Of a DNA stretch of 64,000 bases, positions 51,296 to 59,259 are shown piece by piece. Position 1 is the stretch's first letter, and the number at the start of each line of letters is the position of its first letter. This DNA is from Leifsonia sp. NPDC080035. GTDB lineage: Bacteria; Actinomycetota; Actinomycetes; Actinomycetales; Microbacteriaceae. The position numbers and the translations under genes are program-made. The stretch spans positions 620,001-684,000 of the forward strand of contig NZ_CP157390.1 in the NCBI RefSeq assembly GCF_040050925.1, given 5' to 3'. The notes under the pieces were generated by a model. That model was not told the DNA's origin. It did not search any database and saw only the letters and a program-made list of their open reading frames with translations.

Positions 51296-52336
51296 ATGAG
51301 CAACGCAACCCCGGTCACCGAGGCGGTGATCCTCGAAGAGCAGGGCGAGGCGACCGTCCGCAGTGCGCCCGCCCTGAAGTTCGCGCTGAGCAAGATCGGC
51401 GGAGCGGCGATCAGCCTGGTCATGGTCATCCTGCTCGGCTTCTTCGCGTTCAAGATCCTGCCGGGCGACCCCGTCGCCGCGATGGCGCGCGAGCACCCGA
51501 TGACATCCGAGCAGATGGCCCAGCTGCGGGCGCAGCTCGGCCTCGACAAGCCGCTCTGGCAGCAGTTCATCGACTACCTCGGCAACGTGTTCACCCTGAA
51601 CTTCGGCCAGAGCTACGTCTACAAGCAGAGCGTCGCCTCGCTGATCGGCGAGTACTTCTGGAACACCATCCTGCTCACCGGCACCTCGGCCGTGCTGGCG
51701 ATCGCGCTCGGGCTGTGGCTCGGTCAGCGCGCGGGCTGGCGGCCGGGCTCGCGGTTCGACAAGGTGACGACGAGCACCTCGCTCGTGCTCTGGTCTGTAC
51801 CGACCTTCTGGCTCGCCCTGCTGCTGCTCATGGTCTTCGGCGGGACGCTGCACTGGTTCCCGACCGGCGGCATGGTCTCGCCGGACGCACCGGACGACCC
51901 GCTCGGCCTCACCCTCGACGTGATCTCGCACATGGTGCTGCCTGTCATCACGATGGTCGCCGTCGTGTACGCGCAGTACGTGATGGTGATGCGCGCCTCC
52001 GTCATGGAGGAGAAGAGCGCCGACTACCTGATCACCGCGCGCGCCAAGGGCCTGAAGGACGATGACCTGCGCCGCAAGCACGCCGTCCCGAACGCCCTGC
52101 TGCCGACCGTCACCCTGGTCTTCATGCACATCGGCGGCCTGATCGCCGGCGCCGTCACGGTCGAGACCGTGTTCTCCTGGCCCGGACTCGGCAAGCTCAC
52201 GTACGAGGCCATCCAGGGCCCGGACCTGCCGCTGCTGCAGGGCACCTTCGTCGTCTTCTCGGCGATCATCATCGTCATGAACCTCGTCGCGGACTTCGTG
52301 TACCGTCGGCTCGACCCGAGAGTGAGGCGCGGATGA
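51296..52336 (+). CDS. Dipeptide/oligopeptide ABC transporter permease, DppB type
   Basis: A 346-residue membrane protein with the DppB/OppB layout. After a polar N-terminus of about 35 residues comes the first membrane span, then the periplasmic-side DPVAAMAREHPMTSEQM...LGLDKPLW stretch that marks this family. Five further spans follow, with the EAA loop (DYLITARAKGLKDDDLRRKHAVPNALLP) before the last two. It forms the translocation path with the DppC-type protein encoded next, whose ATG overlaps this stop codon (ATGA). Confidence 0.92.
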   Translation: MSNATPVTEAVILEEQGEATVRSAPALKFALSKIGGAAISLVMVILLGFFAFKILPGDPVAAMAREHPMTSEQMAQLRAQLGLDKPLWQQFIDYLGNVFTLNFGQSYVYKQSVASLIGEYFWNTILLTGTSAVLAIALGLWLGQRAGWRPGSRFDKVTTSTSLVLWSVPTFWLALLLLMVFGGTLHWFPTGGMVSPDAPDDPLGLTLDVISHMVLPVITMVAVVYAQYVMVMRASVMEEKSADYLITARAKGLKDDDLRRKHAVPNALLPTVTLVFMHIGGLIAGAVTVETVFSWPGLGKLTYEAIQGPDLPLLQGTFVVFSAIIIVMNLVADFVYRRLDPRVRRG

Positions 52337-53250
52337 GCGGCTCGACCGCGACCGCCACCCGGTCGCCCCGCAGCATGGCCTGGGCGCGCCGGCGCCGGGC
52401 CCTCGCCGAGTTCTCGCGGGAGTTCTCCCACAACCGCGCCGGGATGGTCGGCCTGATCTTCCTCGCGATCGTGATCGTCCTCGCGCTGATCGCGCCGCTG
52501 CTCGCCCCGTCGTGGATGCTGGATGTGACCAAGCTGCTCGACCAGCCGCGGTTCGCGCCGCCGTCGTTCGCGCACCCGCTCGGGACCGACGACCAGGGCC
52601 GCGAGCTCTGGGTGCGGATGATCTGGGGCGCGCGGGTGTCCCTGCTGGTCGGCTTCGCCGCCACCGCGGTCTCGATGATCATCGGCACCATCGTCGGCAT
52701 CGCCGCCGGTCACTTCACGGGCTGGACCGGCGGGCTGCTGATGCGCATCGTCGACTTCTTCCTGGTGCTGCCCTCGCTCATCCTCGCGATCGTCCTCTCC
52801 TCCGTGCTCTCGCGCGGCGTCTGGACGATCGTCATCGCCATCGGCCTGACCTCCTGGGCGGGCACGGCGCGCGTGGTGCGCGCACAGACGCTGTCGGTCG
52901 AGTCCCGCGACTACATCGAGCGGGCCAGGGTGCTCGGCGCCGGCCACTGGCACATCATCGTCAAGCACCTGCTCCCCGCGGTGCTCCCGCTCGTGCTCGC
53001 CAACACGACCCTCACCGTCGGGTCGGCGATCATCGCCGAGTCGACGCTGTCCTTCCTCGGTCTCGGGGATGCGACGCTCCAGTCCTGGGGTTCCGTGCTG
53101 AAGAACTCGATGGACGTGTCCGCCGCCACCGCGGGCTACTGGTGGTACGTGCTCGTCCCCGGTATCGCGATCGTCCTGGTCGTGCTCGCCTTCACGCTGG
53201 TCGGCCGCGCGGTCGAGACCATCGTGAACCCGACGCTGAGGAGCCGCTGA
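52333..53250 (+). CDS. Dipeptide/oligopeptide ABC transporter permease, DppC type
   Basis: A 305-residue permease with the DppC N-terminal segment (FSHNRAGMVGLIFLAIVIVLA, with the first membrane span), the conserved HPLGTDDQGRELWVRMIWGAR motif, and the EAA loop RDYIERARVLGAGHWHIIVKHLLP. Six membrane spans are visible. It partners with the preceding DppB-type protein; both start and stop sites are within a few bases of neighbours, so the operon is tightly coupled. Confidence 0.92.
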   Translation: MSGSTATATRSPRSMAWARRRRALAEFSREFSHNRAGMVGLIFLAIVIVLALIAPLLAPSWMLDVTKLLDQPRFAPPSFAHPLGTDDQGRELWVRMIWGARVSLLVGFAATAVSMIIGTIVGIAAGHFTGWTGGLLMRIVDFFLVLPSLILAIVLSSVLSRGVWTIVIAIGLTSWAGTARVVRAQTLSVESRDYIERARVLGAGHWHIIVKHLLPAVLPLVLANTTLTVGSAIIAESTLSFLGLGDATLQSWGSVLKNSMDVSAATAGYWWYVLVPGIAIVLVVLAFTLVGRAVETIVNPTLRSR

Positions 53251-53251
53251 C

Positions 53252-54907
53252 ATGCCGGAGCTGACTTTCGACGACGTGAGCATCACGTACCGCACGGCGG
53301 GCCGCACGGGCGACCGCGGCGAGGTCGCGGCGGTGAAGAACGTCTCCCTCTCCCTCCCCGCCGGCGGAACGCTCGGCATTGCGGGCGAGTCGGGATCGGG
53401 CAAGTCGACGCTCGCGATGAGCGTGCTGCGCCTGCTCCCCACGAACGCGAAGCTGACCGGCCGGGTGCGGATCGGCGACACCGACGTGGCGGACCTGCGG
53501 TTCGGCGAGCTGCGTGCGGTGCGCTGGGCGGAGGCGTCCATCGTCTTCCAGGGCGCGATGCACTCGCTGAACCCGGTGCGGACGGTCGGCCAGCAGATCA
53601 CCGAGGCGCTCGAGCTGCACGTCGCGGACGGCTGGCGCACCGAGAAGGCCAGGGCGGCCCGCGTCGTCGAGCTGCTGCGTGCCGTCGACCTGGCCTCGGC
53701 GAAGAAGGATGCGTACCCGCACGAGCTGTCGGGCGGCCAGAAGCAGCGCGTGATGATCGCGATGGCGCTGGCGTGCGAGCCGGACATCATCATCGCGGAC
53801 GAGCCGACGACGGCCCTCGACGTGATCGTGCAGAAGCAGATCCTCGACATGATCAGCGCGCTGGTCACCGAGCGCGGCATCTCGCTGCTGATGATCAGCC
53901 ACGACCTGTCGGTGCTCGCGACCGCGTGCGAGCGGATCGCGATCATGCGCGACGGAGAGCTCGTCGAGCTGGGCGACTCCTACGAGGTCTGCACCAGCCC
54001 ACAGCATCCGTACACCCGCCAGCTGGCCGAGGCGTTCCCCACGATCGGCGACCCGGCGTCCCGGCTGAATCCGGTCACCCGGCGCGCCGACGCGGACGCG
54101 ATGCGGTCGCGCGAACGCGAGCTCTCGGACGAGGTGCTGCTGGAGGCGAAGGGCGTCACCGTCACCTACCGCGGCCGCGGCCGTCCGCTCGCCGCCGTCA
54201 AGAACGTCGATCTGAGCCTGCGCCGCGGCGAGATCCTCGCGCTCGTCGGCCAGTCGGGCTCCGGCAAGACCACCCTCGCCCGGACGATCGTCGGGCTGCA
54301 GCGCGCCGACGACGGCTCGGTCATCCGCTTCCGCGGGACGGACATCCCGCACCGCGGCCGCGCCCTGCGCGCGTTCCGCAGCGAAGTGCAGATGGTGCTC
54401 CAGGATCCGTCGGCCGCGCTGAACCCCAAGATCAGCGTCTACGAGTCGGTCGCCGAGGGGCTGCGGGTGCAGCGCTTCGCGGGCGACGAGCAGGAGCGCG
54501 TCGCGCAGAGCCTCGCGGACGCGGAGCTGCTGCCGCCGGAGCGCTTCTTCCGCGCCATCCCGCAGGAGCTGTCCGGCGGTCAGCGCCAGCGCGCCGTGAT
54601 CGCGGGCGCCCTGGCGGTCGGCCCGCAGCTGCTGGTCGCCGATGAGCCCGTCGCGTCGCTCGACGCGTCGGTGCGCGGCGAGATCCTCGCGCTGCTGCTG
54701 TCGCTGCGCGACCGGCTCGGGCTGAGCGCCCTCGTCATTACCCACGACCTCGGCCTCGCCTGGAACATCGCCGACACCGTCGCCGTGATGTACGAGGGCG
54801 AGATCGTCGAGTACGGCCCGACCGAGCAGGTGCTCCTCGACCCGCAGCACGGCTACACGCGCCGGCTGCTCGCGGCCGCGCCGAGCATCGAGCGGAGGCT
54901 GGCATGA
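53252..54907 (+). CDS. Dipeptide ABC transporter double ATP-binding protein (DppD-DppF fusion)
   Basis: A 551-residue protein with two complete ABC ATPase domains. Domain 1: Walker A GESGSGKST, signature LSGGQKQRVMIA, Walker B IIIADEPTTALD, then the oligopeptide-family C-terminal HPYTRQLAEA segment. Domain 2 (from about residue 293): GQSGSGKTT, LSGGQRQRAVIA, LLVADEPVASLD, and HGYTRRLLAA. DppD and DppF are usually separate proteins; fused forms are frequent in actinobacteria. It drives peptide import through the two permeases. The ATG of the LD-carboxypeptidase gene overlaps its stop codon. Confidence 0.93.
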   Translation: MPELTFDDVSITYRTAGRTGDRGEVAAVKNVSLSLPAGGTLGIAGESGSGKSTLAMSVLRLLPTNAKLTGRVRIGDTDVADLRFGELRAVRWAEASIVFQGAMHSLNPVRTVGQQITEALELHVADGWRTEKARAARVVELLRAVDLASAKKDAYPHELSGGQKQRVMIAMALACEPDIIIADEPTTALDVIVQKQILDMISALVTERGISLLMISHDLSVLATACERIAIMRDGELVELGDSYEVCTSPQHPYTRQLAEAFPTIGDPASRLNPVTRRADADAMRSRERELSDEVLLEAKGVTVTYRGRGRPLAAVKNVDLSLRRGEILALVGQSGSGKTTLARTIVGLQRADDGSVIRFRGTDIPHRGRALRAFRSEVQMVLQDPSAALNPKISVYESVAEGLRVQRFAGDEQERVAQSLADAELLPPERFFRAIPQELSGGQRQRAVIAGALAVGPQLLVADEPVASLDASVRGEILALLLSLRDRLGLSALVITHDLGLAWNIADTVAVMYEGEIVEYGPTEQVLLDPQHGYTRRLLAAAPSIERRLA

Positions 54908-55875
54908 CCGCCGCCGCGACGGCGGTCGACCGGCTCGCCTACCTCGACACCGCGCCCCTGAAGCCGGGCGACCGCGTCCGCTTCGTCTCGCCGTCCGGCC
55001 TCGGCAGCGCCGAGAGCCTGGAGCGCGCGGTCGGCTACTACCGCGACTGGGGGCTGGACGTCGTCGTCGGCGAGCACGTTCTCGACCCGCATCCCCGCGC
55101 GTCCTATCTCGCCGGCGCGGACGACGCTCGGCGCGCCGACCTCGTCGACGCCTGGCTCGACCCCGACACGGACGCCGTGGTGTGCATCCGCGGCGGCTAC
55201 GGCGCCATGCGCCTGCTCGACGGGATCGACTGGGAGCGGATGCGCGCGGCCGCCACCCGGCGCGACGGGCGCCCCAAGCTCCTGACCGGCTCCTCGGACA
55301 TCACCGCGCTGCACGAGGCGTTCCGCGTACACCTGGGCGTGCCGACGCTGTTCTGCCCGATGGCCGGCAACGACGTCTTCCGCGACTCGGAGTTCGTCCG
55401 CGGGGACGTTCAGCGCTGGCTCCTCGAGCCGTGGCGCGGCCGCGAACTGGTCGGGCCGCGCACCGAGGTGCTCGTGCCAGGCACCGCGAGCGGCCGGTTC
55501 ACCGGCGGCAACCTCAGCCTGCTGGCCGGCGCGATGGGCGCGCCCGAGTCGCTGGACCGGCCGGGCGGCATCCTCTTCCTGGAGGACGTCGACGAGGACA
55601 CCTACCGGCTCGACGGCTTCCTCGTGCAGCTCGCCCGCTCGGGCCGGCTCGGCGACGCAGCAGCGATCGTGCTCGGCTCGTGGCACAACTGCGGAGAGCC
55701 GGGCTCGGTGCGCGCGCTCGCGGAGGAGCTGCTGACCGGGCTCGGCGTCCCCGTGCTGTGGGAGCAGGGCTTCGGCCACGACCCGGACGCGCTCAGCGTG
55801 CCGCTGGGTGTGGACGGGACGCTGGTCGCCGAGCCGGACGCTCCGGTCCGGCTGGTCGTGGGCGAGGCGCTCTGA
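54904..55875 (+). CDS. LD-carboxypeptidase, S66 (LdcA/MccF) family
   Basis: A 323-residue cytoplasmic serine peptidase. The N-terminal VRFVSPSGLGS and the CIRGGYGAMRLLDGIDW block are family hallmarks. Ser131 sits in the nucleophile motif GSSDITALH. The GGNLSLLAG, LFLEDVDEDTYRLDGFL (Glu) and GFGHDPDALSVPLG (His) segments complete the catalytic set. S66 enzymes cleave the L,D bond of murein tetrapeptides or detoxify peptidyl nucleotides (MccF). Linkage to a peptide importer parallels ykfA next to dpp in B. subtilis, so trimming of imported murein peptides is likely. It overlaps both neighbours. Confidence 0.9.
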   Translation: MTAAATAVDRLAYLDTAPLKPGDRVRFVSPSGLGSAESLERAVGYYRDWGLDVVVGEHVLDPHPRASYLAGADDARRADLVDAWLDPDTDAVVCIRGGYGAMRLLDGIDWERMRAAATRRDGRPKLLTGSSDITALHEAFRVHLGVPTLFCPMAGNDVFRDSEFVRGDVQRWLLEPWRGRELVGPRTEVLVPGTASGRFTGGNLSLLAGAMGAPESLDRPGGILFLEDVDEDTYRLDGFLVQLARSGRLGDAAAIVLGSWHNCGEPGSVRALAEELLTGLGVPVLWEQGFGHDPDALSVPLGVDGTLVAEPDAPVRLVVGEAL

Positions 55876-56699
55876 TGGCCGTCGTGCTGCCCGAGCTGGA
55901 TGCGCGCGTGCGCTGGTCGATCCGGGTGCTGGACGCGCGGGACGGCTCCGTCCTCGCCTCGCACACCCCCGACGTCGTCTGCGAGACCGCCAGCATCGGC
56001 AAGGTCTTCCTGCTGATCGAGGTCGCCCGCCGTCTGGAGGCCGGCGAGCTCGACGCCGATCGGCGCATCGAGATCCCCGACGAGCACCGGGTCGCCGACT
56101 CCGGGCTGCTGTACCGGATGCGCGACCAGCGCGTCACCGTGGCCGACGCCGCGCTGCTGGTCGGCGCGGTCAGCGACAACCTGGCGACCAACGCGCTGCT
56201 CTGGCTGTGCGGGCTGGACACCGTGCGTGCCGTCGCCCCGTCGCTCGGCTTCGCCGACACCTCGCTGCACGACTTCATCCGCAACGAACGCACCCCCGAC
56301 CTGCCGTGGACGCCGTCCTACGGCACCGGCGCGGAGCTCGCCGAGCTCATGCGCCGGCTCGGCGCGGGCGAGGTGGTCTCGGCCCCCGTCAGCGCGCGGG
56401 TGCTGGAGTGGCTCGCCGCCGACACCGACACCTCGATGGTCGCCGACGCGCTGCTGCTCGACCCGCTCGCGCACGTCGAGCCCGAGTATCAGGACATGGT
56501 GTTGCGTCACAAGACCGGCAGCACCTCCGTCATCCGCGCCGACATCGGGCACCTCGCCGGGCCGGCCGGCTCCGTCGCGTACGCCGTCGCGGCGAACTGG
56601 AAGGACGCGGACCGCGACCTGCGGGCGCCGGTGCACGACGCGATGCGCGCGATCGGCGAGCAGCTGCGGGCCCATGTCACCGGGATGGCCAGGGGATGA
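55875..56699 (+). CDS. Serine hydrolase with class A beta-lactamase motifs (copy 1)
   Basis: A 274-residue protein with Ser40-x-x-Lys43 (TASIGKVFLL), Ser100-Asp-Asn102 (AVSDNLATN) and Lys213-Thr-Gly (RHKTGST), all in class A order and spacing. It has no signal peptide, unlike secreted beta-lactamases. The omega-loop Glu is not certain (NERTPDLPW). A cytoplasmic peptidase or amidase role on D-Ala-type peptides fits better than resistance (inference). The ATG overlaps the S66 stop (TGATG), and its own stop overlaps the next, paralogous gene. Confidence 0.82.
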   Translation: MAVVLPELDARVRWSIRVLDARDGSVLASHTPDVVCETASIGKVFLLIEVARRLEAGELDADRRIEIPDEHRVADSGLLYRMRDQRVTVADAALLVGAVSDNLATNALLWLCGLDTVRAVAPSLGFADTSLHDFIRNERTPDLPWTPSYGTGAELAELMRRLGAGEVVSAPVSARVLEWLAADTDTSMVADALLLDPLAHVEPEYQDMVLRHKTGSTSVIRADIGHLAGPAGSVAYAVAANWKDADRDLRAPVHDAMRAIGEQLRAHVTGMARG

Positions 56700-57535
56700 G
56701 CGCCGGGTTCGAGGAGGCGGAGCGCGAGCTCGACGGTCTCCGGTTCTCCGCGCTCGCGGTGGACGTCGACACCGGCGAGACGCTGTTCGAGCACGCGCCG
56801 GATCTGGTGCTCGACACCGCCAGCGTCGGCAAGGTGTTCCTGCTGCACCGGCTGCTCACCGAGGTGGATGCGGGCACCCGGTCGCTCGAGGAGCGTGTCA
56901 CCCGGCGCCCGTCGGAGTGGATGGACAACTCCGGGCTCTGGTACCTGCTGCAGGCGGACACGCTCTCGCTGTACGACGTCGCGGCGCTGATCGGAGCCGT
57001 CAGCGACAACGCGGCGACGAACACCCTGTGCCGGGTCGTGGGGCTGCCGACCGTGCAGGAGCACACCCGGTCGCTCGGCTACGTGGACTCCGCGCTCGAC
57101 GACGTCGTGCGCTGGCCGCTGCCGCCCGGCGCGCCGCGCACGCTCTCACACGCCACGGCGGCGGAGCTGGTGCGCTTCGTCCGGCGGACGGCGACGGCCG
57201 CCGACCTGAGCCCGGCCTCCGCCGACACCCTGCAGCGCTGGCTCGGGGCCGGGATGGATCTGTCGATGGTCGCGTCCGCGTTCGGGCTCGACCCGCTGGC
57301 CCATTACCTCTTCGACCGCGACATCTGGCTGTGGAACAAGACCGGCACGATCTCGACCGTCCGCGCGGACACCGGCCTCGTCATGTCCCCGGACCGCCGG
57401 ATCGCCTACGCGGTGCTCGCGAACTGGCCGCGCGGGACGGACGCCCGCGACCGCGTCCTGGCGGTCATGCGGACTGCGGGCGACGCGTTACGGAACGTGC
57501 TCGCCGAACCTCGCCCGGACGGAGGCGCCCTGTGA
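56696..57535 (+). CDS. Serine hydrolase with class A beta-lactamase motifs (copy 2)
   Basis: A 279-residue paralogue of the preceding protein: Ser43-x-x-Lys46 (TASVGKVFLL), Ser103-Asp-Asn105 (AVSDNAATN) and Lys215-Thr-Gly (WNKTGTI). The two share the DTASVGKVFLL/ETASIGKVFLL block and the DTSMVADALLLDPLAH / DLSMVASAFGLDPLAH block, so they arose by tandem duplication and then diverged substantially. No signal peptide is present. The start overlaps the previous stop (ATGA) with AGGGG upstream. The pair may have split substrates or form a heterodimer (inference). Confidence 0.82.
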   Translation: MSAGFEEAERELDGLRFSALAVDVDTGETLFEHAPDLVLDTASVGKVFLLHRLLTEVDAGTRSLEERVTRRPSEWMDNSGLWYLLQADTLSLYDVAALIGAVSDNAATNTLCRVVGLPTVQEHTRSLGYVDSALDDVVRWPLPPGAPRTLSHATAAELVRFVRRTATAADLSPASADTLQRWLGAGMDLSMVASAFGLDPLAHYLFDRDIWLWNKTGTISTVRADTGLVMSPDRRIAYAVLANWPRGTDARDRVLAVMRTAGDALRNVLAEPRPDGGAL

Positions 57536-57545
57536 TACTTCTGCT
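57534..57545 (+). promoter_or_regulatory. Possible internal leaderless promoter of the SIS gene
   Basis: GATACT (57534-57539) begins inside the stop codon of the preceding gene and lies six bases before the ATG at 57546, with no ribosome binding site between. Confidence 0.35.
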
Positions 57546-58202
57546 ATGTCCTCCGAGAGGCGAGATGTGAACGCCGTCGAACTGGGAAGCCCGCACGAGC
57601 GGTACGACGCCCGCGTGCAGCGCCGGTCGGCGCTCGTCCTGAAGCGCCGGGTGATCGAGCAGGAGCGCGAGCAGCTGGCGCACGCGCTGGACTGGGCGGC
57701 GGAGGATCCCGCGTTCGAGCGCACCGCTGCACTGATCGTGGCCGCACGGCGCCGGTTCGTGCTCGGCGCCGCGAAGTCGTTCACCTACGCATCCCTGATC
57801 GCGATGGACCTGAGCGCGGGCCTCGCCAATGTCGTCCTCATCGACGGCACGATCGTGCGCCCGCTCGACGTGCTCAGCGACGTGCGCTCGAGCGACGTGC
57901 TCGTGGCGTTCTCCCTCGCCCGCTACCGCAAGTACACGGTCGACATCGCCGAGCTCTTCAAGAAGGCCGGCGGGACGCTCGTCGTCATCACCGACACCCC
58001 GGACGCCCCGCTGGTCTCGATCGCCGACGAGTGCCTGATCGTGGACACGGCGAGCGCGTCGTTCGCCAACTCGCCCACCTCGGTCGCCCTCGTCATCCAC
58101 ATCCTCACCACGCTGACGACGGCGAGCGCGAAGGGCGCAGGGCGGCGCCTCCTGGAACGGGACCGGCTGGCCGAGGACCTCGGCCTCTACCTCGACGAGT
58201 AG
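57546..58202 (+). CDS. SIS-domain protein, RpiR/MurR-like but without an N-terminal HTH
   Basis: A 218-residue protein. From about residue 60 it has a SIS (sugar isomerase) fold: RRRFVLGAAKSFTYASLIAMDL, then DVLVAFSLARYRKYTVDIAELF, VVITDTPDAPLVSIADECLIV and a SFANSPTSVALVI helix. This is the RpiR/MurR effector-domain pattern, but those regulators are about 280-300 residues with an N-terminal HTH, absent here. It may bind a phosphosugar such as a murein sugar, or act as a trimmed regulator. The ATG at 57546 was used; GTG 57567 behind GAGAGGCGAG is an alternative. It ends the peptide-salvage operon, eight bases from a convergent LysR gene. Confidence 0.75.
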   Translation: MSSERRDVNAVELGSPHERYDARVQRRSALVLKRRVIEQEREQLAHALDWAAEDPAFERTAALIVAARRRFVLGAAKSFTYASLIAMDLSAGLANVVLIDGTIVRPLDVLSDVRSSDVLVAFSLARYRKYTVDIAELFKKAGGTLVVITDTPDAPLVSIADECLIVDTASASFANSPTSVALVIHILTTLTTASAKGAGRRLLERDRLAEDLGLYLDE

Positions 58203-58210
58203 GGGCGGGG

Positions 58211-59086
58211 TCAGGCGCCGAGCCCGAGGCTCGTGCCGAGCCAGGCGGAGAGGCGCTCCATCGTCTCGCGGATGGCCGCCTCCGCGTAGTGGTGCGGGTC
58301 CCAGCTCGCCCAGATCGGGATGGTGACGTCCACTCCGTCGCGCACGAGCCGGGCGGAGGGCAGGCCGAACGACGGCGGCTCGACGACCACGGCGATCCCG
58401 CGTCCCGCGGCGACGAGTGCCTGCGCCACCGGTCCGCTGGACGCCTCTGCTGCCCGCTCGAAGGCGAGATCGGCGTCCAGGATCGCCTGGTCGACCACGT
58501 GCCGCACCTCGCTCCCGACCCGCTGCACGATGACGCGCTCGCGCACCACCTCGGCGAGCTCGATCGTCTCCCGTCCCGCCCACGAGTGTCCTGCGGGGAC
58601 CTGCACGAGGATGGGCGCGTCGATCAGGCGCAGCCGGCCGAAGCCGGGCGGAGGACCGAGCGTGTTGACGGCGACGTCGGCGTTGTTGCGGGCCAGCTGG
58701 TCGTACACCTCGGCGGGCAGGTAGCCGCGGACGTCTCCGATCGGAGCCCCGGTCTCGGCGATGAACGGCGCGAGCACGATGTGCGCCTGAGCGTGCGGGC
58801 ACACCACCACGAGGTCGGGCACGCCGGTGGGCAGCGACGCCATCACGGAGAGTCCCTGCGAGAGCCGGTCGTGGATGTCGTGCGCGATCGGCAGGAAGCG
58901 CAGGCCGGCGCGGTTGAGCACCAGGCCCGCACTGGTGCGGGCGAACAGCGGCATCCCGACCTCGGCCTCGAGGGCGGCGAGTCGCCGGGAGAGGGCGGGC
59001 TGGGACACGTAGAGCTCGCGGGCGGCCGCGCTCACCGACCCGGATCGGGCGGCGGCGAGGAACGCGTCGAGCTGGCGGATCTCCAT
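58211..59086 (-). CDS. LysR family transcriptional regulator
   Basis: A 291-residue regulator. The N-terminal HTH is MEIRQLDAFLAAARSGSVS, then AAARELYVSQPALSRRLAAL, followed by EVGMPLFARTSAGLVLNRAG. The effector domain starts near residue 90 (LVVVCPHAQAHIVLAPF). GGAG lies seven bases before the ATG at 59086, and TATGC-N7-GCATA lies just upstream. It is divergent from the MHS transporter/amidohydrolase genes and convergent with the SIS gene, so the transporter genes are its likely target. Confidence 0.9.
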   Translation of the reverse strand: MEIRQLDAFLAAARSGSVSAAARELYVSQPALSRRLAALEAEVGMPLFARTSAGLVLNRAGLRFLPIAHDIHDRLSQGLSVMASLPTGVPDLVVVCPHAQAHIVLAPFIAETGAPIGDVRGYLPAEVYDQLARNNADVAVNTLGPPPGFGRLRLIDAPILVQVPAGHSWAGRETIELAEVVRERVIVQRVGSEVRHVVDQAILDADLAFERAAEASSGPVAQALVAAGRGIAVVVEPPSFGLPSARLVRDGVDVTIPIWASWDPHHYAEAAIRETMERLSAWLGTSLGLGA

Positions 59087-59089
59087 AGA

Positions 59090-59106
59090 TATGCTCCGAA
59101 CGCATA
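59090..59106. promoter_or_regulatory. LysR-type operator upstream of the LysR gene
   Basis: TATGC-TCCGAAC-GCATA is a perfect 5-bp dyad with a 7-nt centre and contains T-N11-A. It lies four bases upstream of the LysR start codon, fitting negative autoregulation and control of the divergent transporter gene. Confidence 0.5.
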
Positions 59107-59200
59107 GCGGCGCGCGATTTTTGGCATTTCCAGAATAGCCCGGGAGCGGGCAGGGTTGTCCTCACCCGTTCCGGGCGGCGCGACCGCGCCGCTCACGGGT

Positions 59201-59239
59201 CCCGCGACACCCCGACATTCCCGCGACACCCCCGACATC
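59201..59239 (+). repeat. 19/20-bp tandem repeat in the leader of the MHS transporter gene
   Basis: CCCGCGACACC(C)CCGACAT occurs twice in tandem (59201-59219 and 59220-59239) just upstream of the GAGGA ribosome binding site. The significance is unknown. Confidence 0.6.
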
Positions 59240-59259
59240 CCCCACCGAGTGAGGAACCG

